Of a stretch of 64,000 bases of DNA, positions 37,930 to 47,682 are shown piece by piece. Source of the DNA: Pedobacter segetis (GTDB lineage Bacteria; Bacteroidota; Bacteroidia; Sphingobacteriales; Sphingobacteriaceae). The position numbers were made by a program, and so were the translations under genes. The notes beneath the pieces are model-generated. The model was not told the origin of the DNA, did not search any database, and was given only the letters and a program-made list of their open reading frames with translations. How positions within the stretch are numbered: the first letter of the stretch is position 1; each line of letters opens with the position of its first letter. The stretch covers positions 18,938 to 82,937 of the forward strand of contig NZ_JAEHFY010000021.1 of NCBI RefSeq assembly GCF_016623585.1, given 5' to 3'.

Positions 37930-39417
37930 TTAATTTTGCAATATGGTAACCGATAATGGCGATAGCGTGATTTCTGTACTGTTACCAGAAATAGAAATAG
38001 CTTTTAAATCTTTTGTGTTTATGATGATACTTTCGGGAGAATCGCCTTTAAATTCTTTTGCTTTTAGGCTTTTGATATTTTTTGGTAATTGATTGAAATT
38101 TAGGATCAACTTTTGTGGCTCGTTGCTTTTGTTCAGCAAAAATACTTTACAATTATTCTTTTTATCGTTGATGCTGGCATAAGAACGCACAAAATTTGCG
38201 TTGGTAGTAGTTTTTACCATATTGCCAAACAGGTTTTCGTTTACCAATTTTACAACCTCGCCAATTGGTTTTCTTGAGTTATCGTCAACTCTTAAAAGCA
38301 CTTCTACATCATGTGCGTCATTATCTTTTAAGCCAGTCCAAGGCGAATGTGTTCCCCAAAAATACGAATAGGCAACGTTAGGCATTGTTAGCTCGTTCAT
38401 CAACATGTTAAAATACCATAATGCTTTATAAGTGTTATTGATATCGCCCATGCCCTTACCTATTGGCGAAAGCCCGGTTTCTGTTATCACAATATCCATA
38501 TCAGGCTTTTTTGAACGGCTTACGGCATCCTGCATTTCTTTTACCACGGGTATATAATCCTCTGTATTTGCCTTCCATTTTTCATAGTTAGAGCAAGATT
38601 TGATAAACTGCCAGGCATATTGGTGTGCAGATGTGAAATCTATGAGGTTTGGATATTTTGAGACAATGGCATCAAAATATTCAGATTTTTCTAGAATGCC
38701 GGGGCCAACTTTGATACTCGGATCGGCCGCTTTCATGGCTGTGGTTATTTTCTGATAAAAATCAACATAAGCATCTTGAGAAAGTAATTTTCTATGATGG
38801 TCAACCTCGTTTCCAATTTGCCAATAAGCAACTTTATAGTTTTTTCTTTTCGCATACTTTACCCATTCGGTCGCAGCGGTAATCAATTCATCGGCAGTTG
38901 GGCCATCTTTATATTTTTGTGAAAAAACATTTACCACTACCAGAGGCTTTATATCTAGCTTTTGGCAAAGCCCCATATATTCGTCAAAATCCATGGCCGA
39001 TTTAAAAGTTCCATCGTCATTTACCAACTCTTTCCAATTATAAGGTTGTTCTTCTTTTGAAGCAACTTTAGGGCGCAAACCATTTTTTGTGTCATCATAA
39101 GGTGGGGTGTGCCATAAATAGTTATCGGCCAAATGGCCATAAGGAAAGCGCAAAGAACCACAGCCAAGTTCTTTTATTGCGTTTGCAAAAGACTGCTTAT
39201 CGTTAGGCCTTTTTTTATCAGAATCGGTTAGCCAACAAACATTTGCTGATGCAGCGCCTTTTCTAACATTCTTTTTTACAACTTTCCCAAAATCAATTTG
39301 GACATTTTGTTGCGCAAATACGGTGCATCCCATCGCTATAAAAAACACCGATAATACCATTTTACTGAACAAGTATTTGGGTTTGATTTTTTTAGAAAGT
39401 GTGATTAAACTAATCAT
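37930..39417 (-). CDS. Clan GH-A-like glycoside hydrolase, GH39/GH51/GH79-like, family unassigned
   Basis: The 495-residue exported protein (signal about 1-35, ending VFAQ) has a single barrel with GSLRFPYGHLADNYLW (about 87-102), AYWQIGNEVDHH (Glu204, likely acid/base), an SAHQYAW segment, and DIVITETGLSPIG (Glu313, likely nucleophile). YSYFWGTHSPW follows, and then a small C-terminal beta domain (about 400-495). The layout is that of retaining exo-enzymes acting on arabinofuranosyl, xylosyl or uronosyl ends. It lacks the RWPGGTVV motif of the 6837/25436 pair, so it is a different subgroup. It lies between two GH2 genes (32 and 19 bases away) and is surely co-transcribed with them. Confidence 0.75.
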   Translation of the reverse strand: MISLITLSKKIKPKYLFSKMVLSVFFIAMGCTVFAQQNVQIDFGKVVKKNVRKGAASANVCWLTDSDKKRPNDKQSFANAIKELGCGSLRFPYGHLADNYLWHTPPYDDTKNGLRPKVASKEEQPYNWKELVNDDGTFKSAMDFDEYMGLCQKLDIKPLVVVNVFSQKYKDGPTADELITAATEWVKYAKRKNYKVAYWQIGNEVDHHRKLLSQDAYVDFYQKITTAMKAADPSIKVGPGILEKSEYFDAIVSKYPNLIDFTSAHQYAWQFIKSCSNYEKWKANTEDYIPVVKEMQDAVSRSKKPDMDIVITETGLSPIGKGMGDINNTYKALWYFNMLMNELTMPNVAYSYFWGTHSPWTGLKDNDAHDVEVLLRVDDNSRKPIGEVVKLVNENLFGNMVKTTTNANFVRSYASINDKKNNCKVFLLNKSNEPQKLILNFNQLPKNIKSLKAKEFKGDSPESIIINTKDLKAISISGNSTEITLSPLSVTILQN

Positions 39418-39449
39418 TAGGTTAAATTGGTTTTTTGGTTTGATGGATT

Positions 39450-42329
39450 TTATTTTTTAGCATTAAAAAGCTCTTGAATGGTACTTATGCTCACTTCGGT
39501 TTGTGGGTTAAATTCTTTTGAAGCAATATAATTTAACAAGTTGTTGCGGAAAGTTTTAGTTACCGGGCGTTTATCTAAATCGGTTTCCAAATCAATGGCA
39601 CAAATCATCAATTTTCCTTTGCCAACTTTCAATTCTGATAATAGTGCCAGTTTTCTGTTGATTTTCCAAGTATCAATGGGTTGTATAGGTGCTTTATAAG
39701 ATTTTGGAAAAGGGTTTACCGAATCGTACGAATCCAAAATAATGGGATGGGCGTAGGTCAATAAATCCCACCATTGCCAATTTACATGGTCTTCTGTTGG
39801 GAAATTTTTAAATACCGGATATTTGGTATCGATCAAAATACCTGCTGCTGATGACTGTCCGGCATTTTCGCCAAAGCTTGTCCAGTAATAATTGGTAAAA
39901 CAGATAGGCAGTTTACCTTTTAAATCTTCTTGAGCTGGTAAAAGCAAAACCGTTCCGCCTTTCTTTAACTTTTCTGCTACATCTGCGTTCCATTGCTTGG
40001 CAACGGTAATATTTTTTGGGATTTCCTTAACTTTAACATCTGGGAAAACCCATATATCCCAGCTATTTGTTAATTGTGGGCTTGCAGATTTCAGCTCTAA
40101 AACTAAATGGGTAGGTTGATCAACGGTGAGTTTTGGAGTAGCTATTTGACCGAGCATTTGTGCGCTGCCCTGCGCTATTTTTTGCTGTGACATATTCCAT
40201 GATCGCAGTACTTTACCATCATCAGTTTTTAATTGCGCTGTAACCGATAGGTTGATATTCTCTTTACCAAAATGGCTAACCATTATATCGGCCTTAAAAT
40301 CGGATAAAGAAGTAAATACTCTTTTTGGGATAGATGCCAATAATACGGTTGGTGCATTCCACTGCTTTACCATATTGGGGTTCACATAAGGTTTTGTATC
40401 GTAAAAAGCATCTGTAAACCCTACTGGTGCGGTATCTTGACCGGTAAAATCGGCCAGGCATAACCAGTGGAAACCTGCTAAACCTTTGGTTCTATAATCA
40501 GCTTCGAACTCCTCTTTGGTTAACTGGATCTGCCACTTTCCGGATACCCTCACAAAATCGGGCACTTGGTTTAGCATTCCTCTTTCCCGAAGTTGATCTT
40601 GGGCAATTTCAAGATAGGATGGGTTTAAGTAGCCCGTATATTTTGATATTTCATTCATCACATCTGGGTAAGCACAGAACTGTGCATTTTCATGTTGAAT
40701 CAAAGGTATATCTCTTTTTGATACACCTTCATCCCAGTTTATTGATGTACCCGGCACCTGACTTTGGAAAGCCGAATTTAAAGGTAAAGGCGGCCAGCCA
40801 TCTTGATACCTGATCCTTTGAAAAGGGTTCCCGGTACCACGCAAAACCTCATAATCTATATTTTCTGGATTGCTTTTACTATTTGCTTTTATAGAATAAA
40901 GGTGGCGTGGATCGACGGTTTTCCAAGTCGCTATCAGTTGCCGAAAAAATTCTTTATCCCCACCATTTTCATTCCCCTCTGCCAATTGCACAAAACTTGG
41001 ATGGTTGCCATAACGGTTTAAAATCGCAAGACTTTCTTCCTTCAAAAAATCAAACTGGGGCTGTTTATTAACGGTTACCCATTCGCCAACCTCTGGGGCC
41101 AAATAAATCCCAATCTCATCGGCAGCAGTAAAAGCTGCTTCCGGTGGGCACCACGAGTGAAACCTGGCCATGTTTAAACCAAAATCCTTGTAGGTTTGCC
41201 AAACCCGTTTCCATGAATTTACATCCATAGGAGTGTACCCTGTTTTAGGAAAAACCGCACAGTCCACGTTTCCACGTAAAAAAGTCTGTTGCCCGTTTAT
41301 TGCAAACATTTTTCCGGCAATTCCAAAGCTGCGCATCCCAAAAGTTTGCGTGGCAACATTTATTGTTTCAGCAGATTCTGAACCTAATTTCAGCATCAGG
41401 TTGATCTGGTATAAGTTTGCGTCAAATTCGTCCCAAAGTTTTACATCATCGCCCATAGGGAAATTAAAATCAAAAGCATTTTCGGTAGATTTTAGCACTC
41501 CTGAAACTTTAAGAATTTTGAGTTTTTGTGCATCTCCGTTTAAGTCTTTAACACTTGCGTCCAATAGCCATTGTGTGTTTGGGTCTGGCTGTTCGGTAAC
41601 GATGGTTCCTTTTACCCTTACCAATTTTTTATTTACATCTGGATAAAGTTGAACATTTGTGATATGTATTGCCGATTGTGCCCTTAACTCTAGTTTGCCA
41701 ATGATGCCGTTCCAAGTTCCGGCGGTTTGTTCAGAAACAGAATGTGGCTTGCCGCCTATGTTCACTATTTCAGAATTATCAACCCTAAGCACCAAAGTGT
41801 GCCGCCCAGGTTTTATATTTTTTAAACGATAAATGTGGGGCGTACCAAGACTTCTGTTTTGCCCTATATACTCACCATCTAGCCATAACCTGGTTTCCCA
41901 ATGGCAACGTTCTAAAAATAACTCAACATCTTTTTGTTCCCAACCTTTCGGGATATTTACTTGCAGGGTGTACCATGCAGCACCAATATAATGCCTGTCT
42001 GGTACTAAAAACTCTTGAAGCTTAAAATTTGATTTATCTTGGTATTTCGCCATCCAAGGGCGATCGGTAAACCATTTGTGGAAATCCTCACCGTTCCACC
42101 ATTTGGTATCAATAGATGGGATGTTACCGTAACCTTGCTCTTGCAAACAACCAGGCAACCTTATAATGGCAGAATCTGATGGATTTTTAAACCATTTTTC
42201 TGATATACCCTTATTATCTGGATCTAACTTAAAATGCCATTCGCCAGCAAGGTTTAAAACTTCCTGAGCCAATAAAATATTTGTTTGTGCTAACAAAAAA
42301 ACAAATAGAAATAAAAAGGTTCTTTTCAT
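39450..42329 (-). CDS. GH2 glycoside hydrolase, beta-galactosidase/beta-glucuronidase-like
   Basis: The 959-residue exported protein (signal ending LLAQ, about 22) has a jelly roll (LAGEWHFKLDPDN; AAWYTLQVNIP; RCHWETRLWLDGEYIGQNRSLG). An Ig-like domain and a barrel follow, with LNMARFHSWCPPEAAF, FVQLAEGNENGG (Glu454, acid/base) and IPLIQHENAQFCAYP (Glu547, nucleophile). The C-terminus (about 780-930) resembles the Rossmann-like glutamine amidotransferase-type domain found in some large GH2 enzymes (GGTVLLLP; VNWQWWDL; GKLMICAIDL). It is a paralogue of the 58579 protein with the same domain order. It heads the leftward GH2/clan-A/GH2 group. The exact sugar is not readable from sequence. Confidence 0.85.
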   Translation of the reverse strand: MKRTFLFLFVFLLAQTNILLAQEVLNLAGEWHFKLDPDNKGISEKWFKNPSDSAIIRLPGCLQEQGYGNIPSIDTKWWNGEDFHKWFTDRPWMAKYQDKSNFKLQEFLVPDRHYIGAAWYTLQVNIPKGWEQKDVELFLERCHWETRLWLDGEYIGQNRSLGTPHIYRLKNIKPGRHTLVLRVDNSEIVNIGGKPHSVSEQTAGTWNGIIGKLELRAQSAIHITNVQLYPDVNKKLVRVKGTIVTEQPDPNTQWLLDASVKDLNGDAQKLKILKVSGVLKSTENAFDFNFPMGDDVKLWDEFDANLYQINLMLKLGSESAETINVATQTFGMRSFGIAGKMFAINGQQTFLRGNVDCAVFPKTGYTPMDVNSWKRVWQTYKDFGLNMARFHSWCPPEAAFTAADEIGIYLAPEVGEWVTVNKQPQFDFLKEESLAILNRYGNHPSFVQLAEGNENGGDKEFFRQLIATWKTVDPRHLYSIKANSKSNPENIDYEVLRGTGNPFQRIRYQDGWPPLPLNSAFQSQVPGTSINWDEGVSKRDIPLIQHENAQFCAYPDVMNEISKYTGYLNPSYLEIAQDQLRERGMLNQVPDFVRVSGKWQIQLTKEEFEADYRTKGLAGFHWLCLADFTGQDTAPVGFTDAFYDTKPYVNPNMVKQWNAPTVLLASIPKRVFTSLSDFKADIMVSHFGKENINLSVTAQLKTDDGKVLRSWNMSQQKIAQGSAQMLGQIATPKLTVDQPTHLVLELKSASPQLTNSWDIWVFPDVKVKEIPKNITVAKQWNADVAEKLKKGGTVLLLPAQEDLKGKLPICFTNYYWTSFGENAGQSSAAGILIDTKYPVFKNFPTEDHVNWQWWDLLTYAHPIILDSYDSVNPFPKSYKAPIQPIDTWKINRKLALLSELKVGKGKLMICAIDLETDLDKRPVTKTFRNNLLNYIASKEFNPQTEVSISTIQELFNAKK

Positions 42330-42557
42330 TTAATTTATTTGTGAAGTTTAATTTTAGGCTGTACAATAAATATTAGATGGTAAAACCATCCATCAACTTA
42401 AAGGGTTTATTTTGCACTCTTTTGACACAAGAGCATTGATTTCAAAATTCTCAAAATTTGATGTTTTTACTAGGGTCAAATTCATTTTTTAATAGGGGCA
42501 TTTAACTCATGTCCCTTAAAAATAACCTATGGGTTGGGCTATTTAGCGATCCTTTGA

Positions 42558-44453
42558 TTATTCGCTACTTTCGCTTTCATCGATATGAATGTCTAAACTT
42601 CTTAAAAAATCCCTTCCGGCCGACTGTACATTGTAGGCTAGCTTTTTATTGGAAAGCAAACCTTGTATCGTACTTAAAAAAACCTCTCTGTTAGGCGTAT
42701 AAATTAGGTAGTTGATAGTCATTAAAGCCAACAGCTCATTATCGCTTTTGATCAATTTCTTTAAATTGCTTTCTGCTTGGGTATCCTTAAATGCAGCATA
42801 AGCCACGGCACATAATGTTGATTGTGCGGGCGGGTAGTTATCATTAAGGTTAGCTAAAATTTGCTTTTTATAGGGCTGTAATAAGTTAAAGGGCTGAGAG
42901 CGTAAACCTAATGCTGCCCAATAGCGAACAATTTTATTATCGTTTGATAATAGCCCTATTTGTTGCTTAACAATAGGAGCCCCTCTTTTGCCAGCCAATG
43001 AGGCTGCGGCGTAAATTTTATCAAAAGGATATTTAGGGTTATCCAAGCGGTATAGGTAAGGGCTTGTTGTTTTCGATATTTGTGCCAGCTCATATTCGGG
43101 CAAAAACATAATATCTTTTGATGCCTTTAATTTATCATCCAGCTGTTTCCGCATTTTTTGTAAAGCGGTTGCGTAAGCTATATCGTTCACTAAATTTCTG
43201 GTTTCCCAAACATCTTTAGAAAGATCAAACAAAAACTCTGTTGGCCTATCCTCAAATAAGCTTTTTTGTAAAGGATTTAGTTTTCCTTCGGCAAAATCTT
43301 TCCGCATCTGTTTTTTAATATCGCCAATCTCCATGTAATTGATATACCTGGCCTCGTTGATAAAAGGATAGTAATTACGAGAATAGATTAGGTTTCCGTT
43401 GGTTACGGAGCGCACCATATCCACGCCATTATCCGATCTATCGCTCGATAAAATTAAATGATCAACAGGTTTTGCCCTTTTAGCACCTATTAAAACCCGA
43501 CCTTCCATATATTTAGGAACATCGGCCCCAGCCAAAGCAAGCATACTTGGCGCAAGGTCTTCAAAATCAATCAGTTCGTCAGTTACTATCCCGCCTGTTT
43601 TCCATGGTGATAGGTTTTTATACATCGATGGAAACCAAGCAATAAATGGTACTCGGTAACCATAATCAATCCCGTTGGTTTTACCACGTGGCATACCCTC
43701 GCCATGATCGGCAAAACAAAAAACAATCGTACTATCCAACAAATTATCGTCTTTTAGTTTTTGTAGCAGTTCGCCTATTTTATTGTCTGTTAATTTTATG
43801 GAGTTGTAAACACGGGCAAATTGCTTGCGCATTTCTGGGGAATCTTTATAAAAAGGCGGCATTGCAAAGTCGTTTTCGCCTATCCTATCTGCCTCGGGCA
43901 GCTCATTAATAACAGAGCTGATATATTTTGGGTATGGGAATGTCATGGTGCGAGACTGGTGCGAATCCATATAATTGAAAACCGCAAAAAATGGCTGTCC
44001 AGGTTTTCTGTTCCACCAGCCGGCTTTGCCAGAGCTTTCATCCCAGGCCTGTTTAATAAATTCTTTGGGGTTGGCTACATTATAATCAGTTTTTGAGTTG
44101 TTGGTAGTATAATACCCTGCTTTTTGCATGTAATATGGAAACCCATGTATAAAATCAGGTATTTTATAATTACTTCGATGGTTTCCTGTACCCATTTCAA
44201 AAGTTCGCACACCGGTAATGAGGGTTGAGCGGGATGGGGAACAAACTGTACCGGTAGAAAAAGCGTTGGTAAACCTAATGCCTTCGGCGGCCAGCTTATC
44301 CAGAACTGGGGTTTTGGCATCCTTGTTTCCATAACAGCCAATAAATTGAGGGGAAGTATCTTCATAGGTGATCCATAAAATATTGGGCTTTTTTTGTGCA
44401 AAAGCAAATTGCTGAATGCAAAGCAATAACATCAAAAGCTTTAAAAATTTCAT
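42558..44453 (-). CDS. Sulfatase with helical-repeat C-terminus
   Basis: The 631-residue exported protein (signal ending FAQ, about 20) has the sulfatase motifs TYEDTSPQFIGCYG (Glu31-Asp32, so one metal ligand position is Glu-Asp rather than Asp-Asp), CSPSRSTLITG (formylglycine Cys71), FNYMDSHQSR and FADHGEGMPRGK. This pattern fits sulfatases near the heparan N-sulfatase group. From about 505 to 631 the chain becomes helical (VRYWAALGLRSQP; AQSTLCAVAYAAF; ALMTINYLIYT) and looks like HEAT-type repeats, an added module. It is last of three sulfatase genes spaced 11 and 20 bases apart, clearly an operon. Confidence 0.92.
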   Translation of the reverse strand: MKFLKLLMLLLCIQQFAFAQKKPNILWITYEDTSPQFIGCYGNKDAKTPVLDKLAAEGIRFTNAFSTGTVCSPSRSTLITGVRTFEMGTGNHRSNYKIPDFIHGFPYYMQKAGYYTTNNSKTDYNVANPKEFIKQAWDESSGKAGWWNRKPGQPFFAVFNYMDSHQSRTMTFPYPKYISSVINELPEADRIGENDFAMPPFYKDSPEMRKQFARVYNSIKLTDNKIGELLQKLKDDNLLDSTIVFCFADHGEGMPRGKTNGIDYGYRVPFIAWFPSMYKNLSPWKTGGIVTDELIDFEDLAPSMLALAGADVPKYMEGRVLIGAKRAKPVDHLILSSDRSDNGVDMVRSVTNGNLIYSRNYYPFINEARYINYMEIGDIKKQMRKDFAEGKLNPLQKSLFEDRPTEFLFDLSKDVWETRNLVNDIAYATALQKMRKQLDDKLKASKDIMFLPEYELAQISKTTSPYLYRLDNPKYPFDKIYAAASLAGKRGAPIVKQQIGLLSNDNKIVRYWAALGLRSQPFNLLQPYKKQILANLNDNYPPAQSTLCAVAYAAFKDTQAESNLKKLIKSDNELLALMTINYLIYTPNREVFLSTIQGLLSNKKLAYNVQSAGRDFLRSLDIHIDESESSE

Positions 44454-44464
44454 TGTTTTGAGTT

Positions 44465-45856
44465 TTACTTGTTATCGTTTTGTTGGCTTAGGTAGTTAGC
44501 AATGTCGTATTTTATCCAGCCTCCACCTTTTGTCCATTTGGGCTTTTGTAACTGTGATTCCCAACTTTTCAACTTATTAATTAAATCGGTTTTTACCTGT
44601 GGGTATTTTGCTGATAGATCAGTAGTTTCGGAAATATCTGCTTTTATATTATACAAAGTGTAATCCCCTTCCGGGCTAAGCACCAGTTTCCAATCGTTAT
44701 GCCTTACCGCGGCATTATCGCCAATACGCCAGAATAATGTTTCGTGAGGTTTATCACTTTTCTGTTTTAAAAGATATGGCATCAAATCAACTCCATCTAA
44801 TGTTTTGCCCAAAGTTTGTTTGCCCCCACCAGCAGCATAAATAGTGGGTAAAAAATCAAACCCCATAATAGGCTCATTATATTTTTGGTTGGCTTTAAGT
44901 TTTGCAGGCCATTTTACAATACAGGGAACTCTAATTCCACCTTCCCAATTTTGTCCTTTATGGCCTCTTAGCACTCCATTATCGGCGGCAATATCTGGTG
45001 TACCTCCGTTATCGTTAAAAAAAATAAGAAGTGTGTTTTTATCTAAGCCTAATTGTTTAAGCGTTGCATTAATTTTGCCGATGCCTTCATCCATAGACTT
45101 GGTCATGGCGGCATTAAATCTTTTCTTTTTATCTGTAATGTTTTTGTAATAGTCCAAATCCTCTGGTTTTGCATCTAGCGGAGTGTGTACCGAATTGTAA
45201 GAAAGGTAAAAGAAAAAGGGTTTCTCCTTGTTGTTTTTAATGTAGCTGATGGCGTAATTGGTTAAATCATCTGTTAGGTAAGTAACGCTATCCTCTGGAA
45301 ACACTTTTTTATTTTTAATCAGCACATAATGCTCACTTACCTCACCTTTTACTGAAAAATAAGGACGAGCGCCGCCTAAAAAGCCAAAAAAATCGTCGAA
45401 ACCACGTTTCCATGGCAAAAACTGTGGACGAAGCCCCATATTCCATTTTCCGGCAAAGCCCGTGTGGTAACCAATGGATTTCATATAATCGCCCATGGTT
45501 TTCTCGTTTACATCTAAGCCCAAATCATCCTGTGTAAAGCCGGGCATCGGTTTTGCATCGGGTCCGTTAAATTCTTGCCCAAAACGTTGCTGGTACCTGC
45601 CAGACAGTATGCCCGCCCTTGAGGGGCAACATACCGATGCCGTAACATAAGCTTGTGTTAGGATTATTCCTTCGCTTGCCAGCTGATTGAGGTTTGGCGT
45701 TTTAATGAGCTTAGAACCCATAAATCCAAAATCGGCATAACCTGCATCATCAGATAATATAAAAATGACATTAGGTTTTTTACCAGTTTGGGCACTTAAT
45801 GATATGGAAAATGCCAGCAGAAAGCCAATACAAATTGAGATACGTTTGAAGTTCAT
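44465..45856 (-). CDS. Sulfatase, S1 family, N-acetylgalactosamine-6-sulfatase-like
   Basis: The 463-residue exported protein (signal ending LSAQ, about 23) has LSDDAGYADFG (Asp36-Asp37), CCPSRAGILSG (formylglycine Cys76, preceded by Val-75), YQQRFGQEFNG, GKWNMGLR, YLSYNSVHTPLDA, FFNDNGG and DYTLYNIKAD. The CCPSRAGILSGRYQQRFG form is typical of the GalNAc-6-sulfatase/arylsulfatase B-like branch often met in marine and soil PULs. It should desulfate a hexose or hexosamine residue; the position cannot be told. It is the middle gene of the three-sulfatase operon. Confidence 0.92.
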   Translation of the reverse strand: MNFKRISICIGFLLAFSISLSAQTGKKPNVIFILSDDAGYADFGFMGSKLIKTPNLNQLASEGIILTQAYVTASVCCPSRAGILSGRYQQRFGQEFNGPDAKPMPGFTQDDLGLDVNEKTMGDYMKSIGYHTGFAGKWNMGLRPQFLPWKRGFDDFFGFLGGARPYFSVKGEVSEHYVLIKNKKVFPEDSVTYLTDDLTNYAISYIKNNKEKPFFFYLSYNSVHTPLDAKPEDLDYYKNITDKKKRFNAAMTKSMDEGIGKINATLKQLGLDKNTLLIFFNDNGGTPDIAADNGVLRGHKGQNWEGGIRVPCIVKWPAKLKANQKYNEPIMGFDFLPTIYAAGGGKQTLGKTLDGVDLMPYLLKQKSDKPHETLFWRIGDNAAVRHNDWKLVLSPEGDYTLYNIKADISETTDLSAKYPQVKTDLINKLKSWESQLQKPKWTKGGGWIKYDIANYLSQQNDNK

Positions 45857-45876
45857 ATTTAAAATTTTATCTAAAA

Positions 45877-47427
45877 TTATTCGCTATAACCTAGTCTGCT
45901 GCCTTTTTGGGTTTTAATTTTATTTAATATGGCAGCCATTTCATCTGCTTTTTGCTTGTTGGTAGCCGCAAGATTTTTGGTTTCTGAAATATCACTCTTT
46001 AAATCAAATAATTGAGGCGTTTCTTGCAAACCCGACGCAATATTTTTATTCTTTAACCAATTAGGTGTTGGTTTTGATTGTGGCGCAATAAATTTCCAGT
46101 TATTATCCCTTAAGGCAAGTGTAAAACCTTCTTCAAGCATTACATCCCTTCCGGTTTTTGATTTTCCTAATAAAGCATCCAGTACATCAAAACTATCCGG
46201 GGCATCTTTTGGGGCAAGTTTTTGACCTGTTAATTTTGCCAATGAAGCAAACAGATCAACCTGATTTACTAAAGCTTCGCTGGTTCCTGGCTTTACCTTT
46301 TCTGGCCAGTACACCACTGTTGGTACTCTTGTACCCGCCTCATAAATGCTGTATTTCCCTCCTTTAAGGGGCCCGCCCGGTTTGTGATCTCCAACCAATT
46401 CTTCTGCCTTGTCATCATAACCATCGTTTAACACCGGCCCATTATCACTTGTAAAAATAATCAGTGTGTTTTTATCTAATCCCTTGCTTTTTAAGGCTTT
46501 CATCAGTTCGCCAACCGACCAATCCATCTGGGCAATATCATCGCCACGAGAACCCATGGTGCTTTTGTCTTTAAACATTTCGTTTGGCGCTCTTGGAACG
46601 TGTATATCTGTAAATGAAAAATATAAAAAGAAAGGATTTTCTTTATTTTCTGATAAGAAGTTATTTACCTTTCCCATCAATACTTTTGCCATATCTTCAT
46701 CTTTCCACAAGGCAGATTTACCACCGCTCATAAAGCCAATTCGGCTAATTCCGTTGATAATGGTGTTACTGTGTTGCTTATCGGCTCCAAACTTTAAAAG
46801 CTGAGGCTCCTCTAAACCATTAGGATAAGCCCCTAAATCTTTATTATAATCAACTTTTATAGGGTCTTTTGGATCTAGGTTTACTACATGATGGTTTTCT
46901 ACAAAAACGCATGGAACACGATCAAGAGTAGCAGGAACCAGAAAAGAATAATCGAAGCCAAGCTCATTTGGACCAGGGCTAATGGTTTTATTCCAATCTA
47001 TATAGCCATTGCCCAAACCTAGGTGCCATTTACCAATTACCGCAGTTTTATACCCTGCTTTTTGTAACATGGCAGGCATGGTAGTTTTGTTGGTATCGAT
47101 TAATAAGGGGGCATCGCCCGGTAAAATTGCCGCATTGTTTCTAAATGCGTAACTTCCTGTTAATAAAGAATATCTGGAAGGCGTACAAGTAGAGGCAGAA
47201 CAATGTCCATCTGTAAAAACAAGTCCGTTTTTGGCAAGCGCATCAATATTTGGTGTACTTACTCCTTTTGCTCCCTGAAAACCAACATCCCCATAGCCTA
47301 AATCATCTATATAAACGATAATGATATTGGGCTTTTTAACTTCTTCTGTTTTTTTATTTTGAGTACAAGAAAACAGCGTAAAAAAGGGCAGAATGCAAGC
47401 AATTAAAGGATTAATCTTAAAATTCAT
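45877..47427 (-). CDS. Sulfatase lipoprotein, S1 family
   Basis: The 516-residue protein differs from its neighbours in having a lipoprotein signal (lipobox LFSC, Cys21), so it is membrane-anchored. The sulfatase domain has VYIDDLGYGDVG (Asp41-Asp42), CTPSRYSLLTG (formylglycine Cys81), a long NNAAILPGDAPLLID stretch, GKWHLGLG, FTSDNGPV and QLFDLKSDISET. It is first of the three-gene sulfatase operon, with 255 bases upstream that carry a good -7 box. The anchor may put it at the outer membrane near the Sus proteins. Arylsulfatase A-like; specificity unknown. Confidence 0.92.
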   Translation of the reverse strand: MNFKINPLIACILPFFTLFSCTQNKKTEEVKKPNIIIVYIDDLGYGDVGFQGAKGVSTPNIDALAKNGLVFTDGHCSASTCTPSRYSLLTGSYAFRNNAAILPGDAPLLIDTNKTTMPAMLQKAGYKTAVIGKWHLGLGNGYIDWNKTISPGPNELGFDYSFLVPATLDRVPCVFVENHHVVNLDPKDPIKVDYNKDLGAYPNGLEEPQLLKFGADKQHSNTIINGISRIGFMSGGKSALWKDEDMAKVLMGKVNNFLSENKENPFFLYFSFTDIHVPRAPNEMFKDKSTMGSRGDDIAQMDWSVGELMKALKSKGLDKNTLIIFTSDNGPVLNDGYDDKAEELVGDHKPGGPLKGGKYSIYEAGTRVPTVVYWPEKVKPGTSEALVNQVDLFASLAKLTGQKLAPKDAPDSFDVLDALLGKSKTGRDVMLEEGFTLALRDNNWKFIAPQSKPTPNWLKNKNIASGLQETPQLFDLKSDISETKNLAATNKQKADEMAAILNKIKTQKGSRLGYSE

Positions 47428-47542
47428 TTTAATGAGGTTATAATTAATTTATGGTTATAAAAATACTGCAAACAGTTTTATTTTAAACAAAGCTGCACTA
47501 TTTGCAATTAATAGGTTTTTTTTCCAAGACTTGGGCAAGTTT

Positions 47543-47550
47543 CAAATATA
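47543..47550 (-). promoter_or_regulatory. Candidate -7 promoter box for the three-sulfatase operon
   Basis: CAAATATA reads TATATTTG on the minus strand, a perfect match to the Bacteroidota -7 consensus TAnnTTTG, 116 bases before the start of the lipoprotein sulfatase. The expected TTG about 19 bases upstream is not clear (TTTTTAAG there). Confidence 0.35.
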
Positions 47551-47682
47551 CAGTACTTACGCACACTTAAAAATAGACAAAATTTTAAAAGCATAGATAA
47601 TATTATTATTTCTGGAGATTATATCCCGCTTTATTTATGTTTAAATTAAAATCTCCCGTTATTTATCTTTTTTCATAGAGGT

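Noticed and set aside
42494..42516. Hairpin after the three-sulfatase operon (AGGGGCAT with ATGTCCCT)
   Set aside because: On the relevant strand it is followed by A, not T, and one pair is G-T, so it does not look like an intrinsic terminator.
47614..47656. GGAGATT/AATCTCC inverted repeat between the GH43-like gene and the sulfatase operon
   Set aside because: Only seven pairs with a 29-base loop and no T tract; chance is likely in AT-rich DNA.
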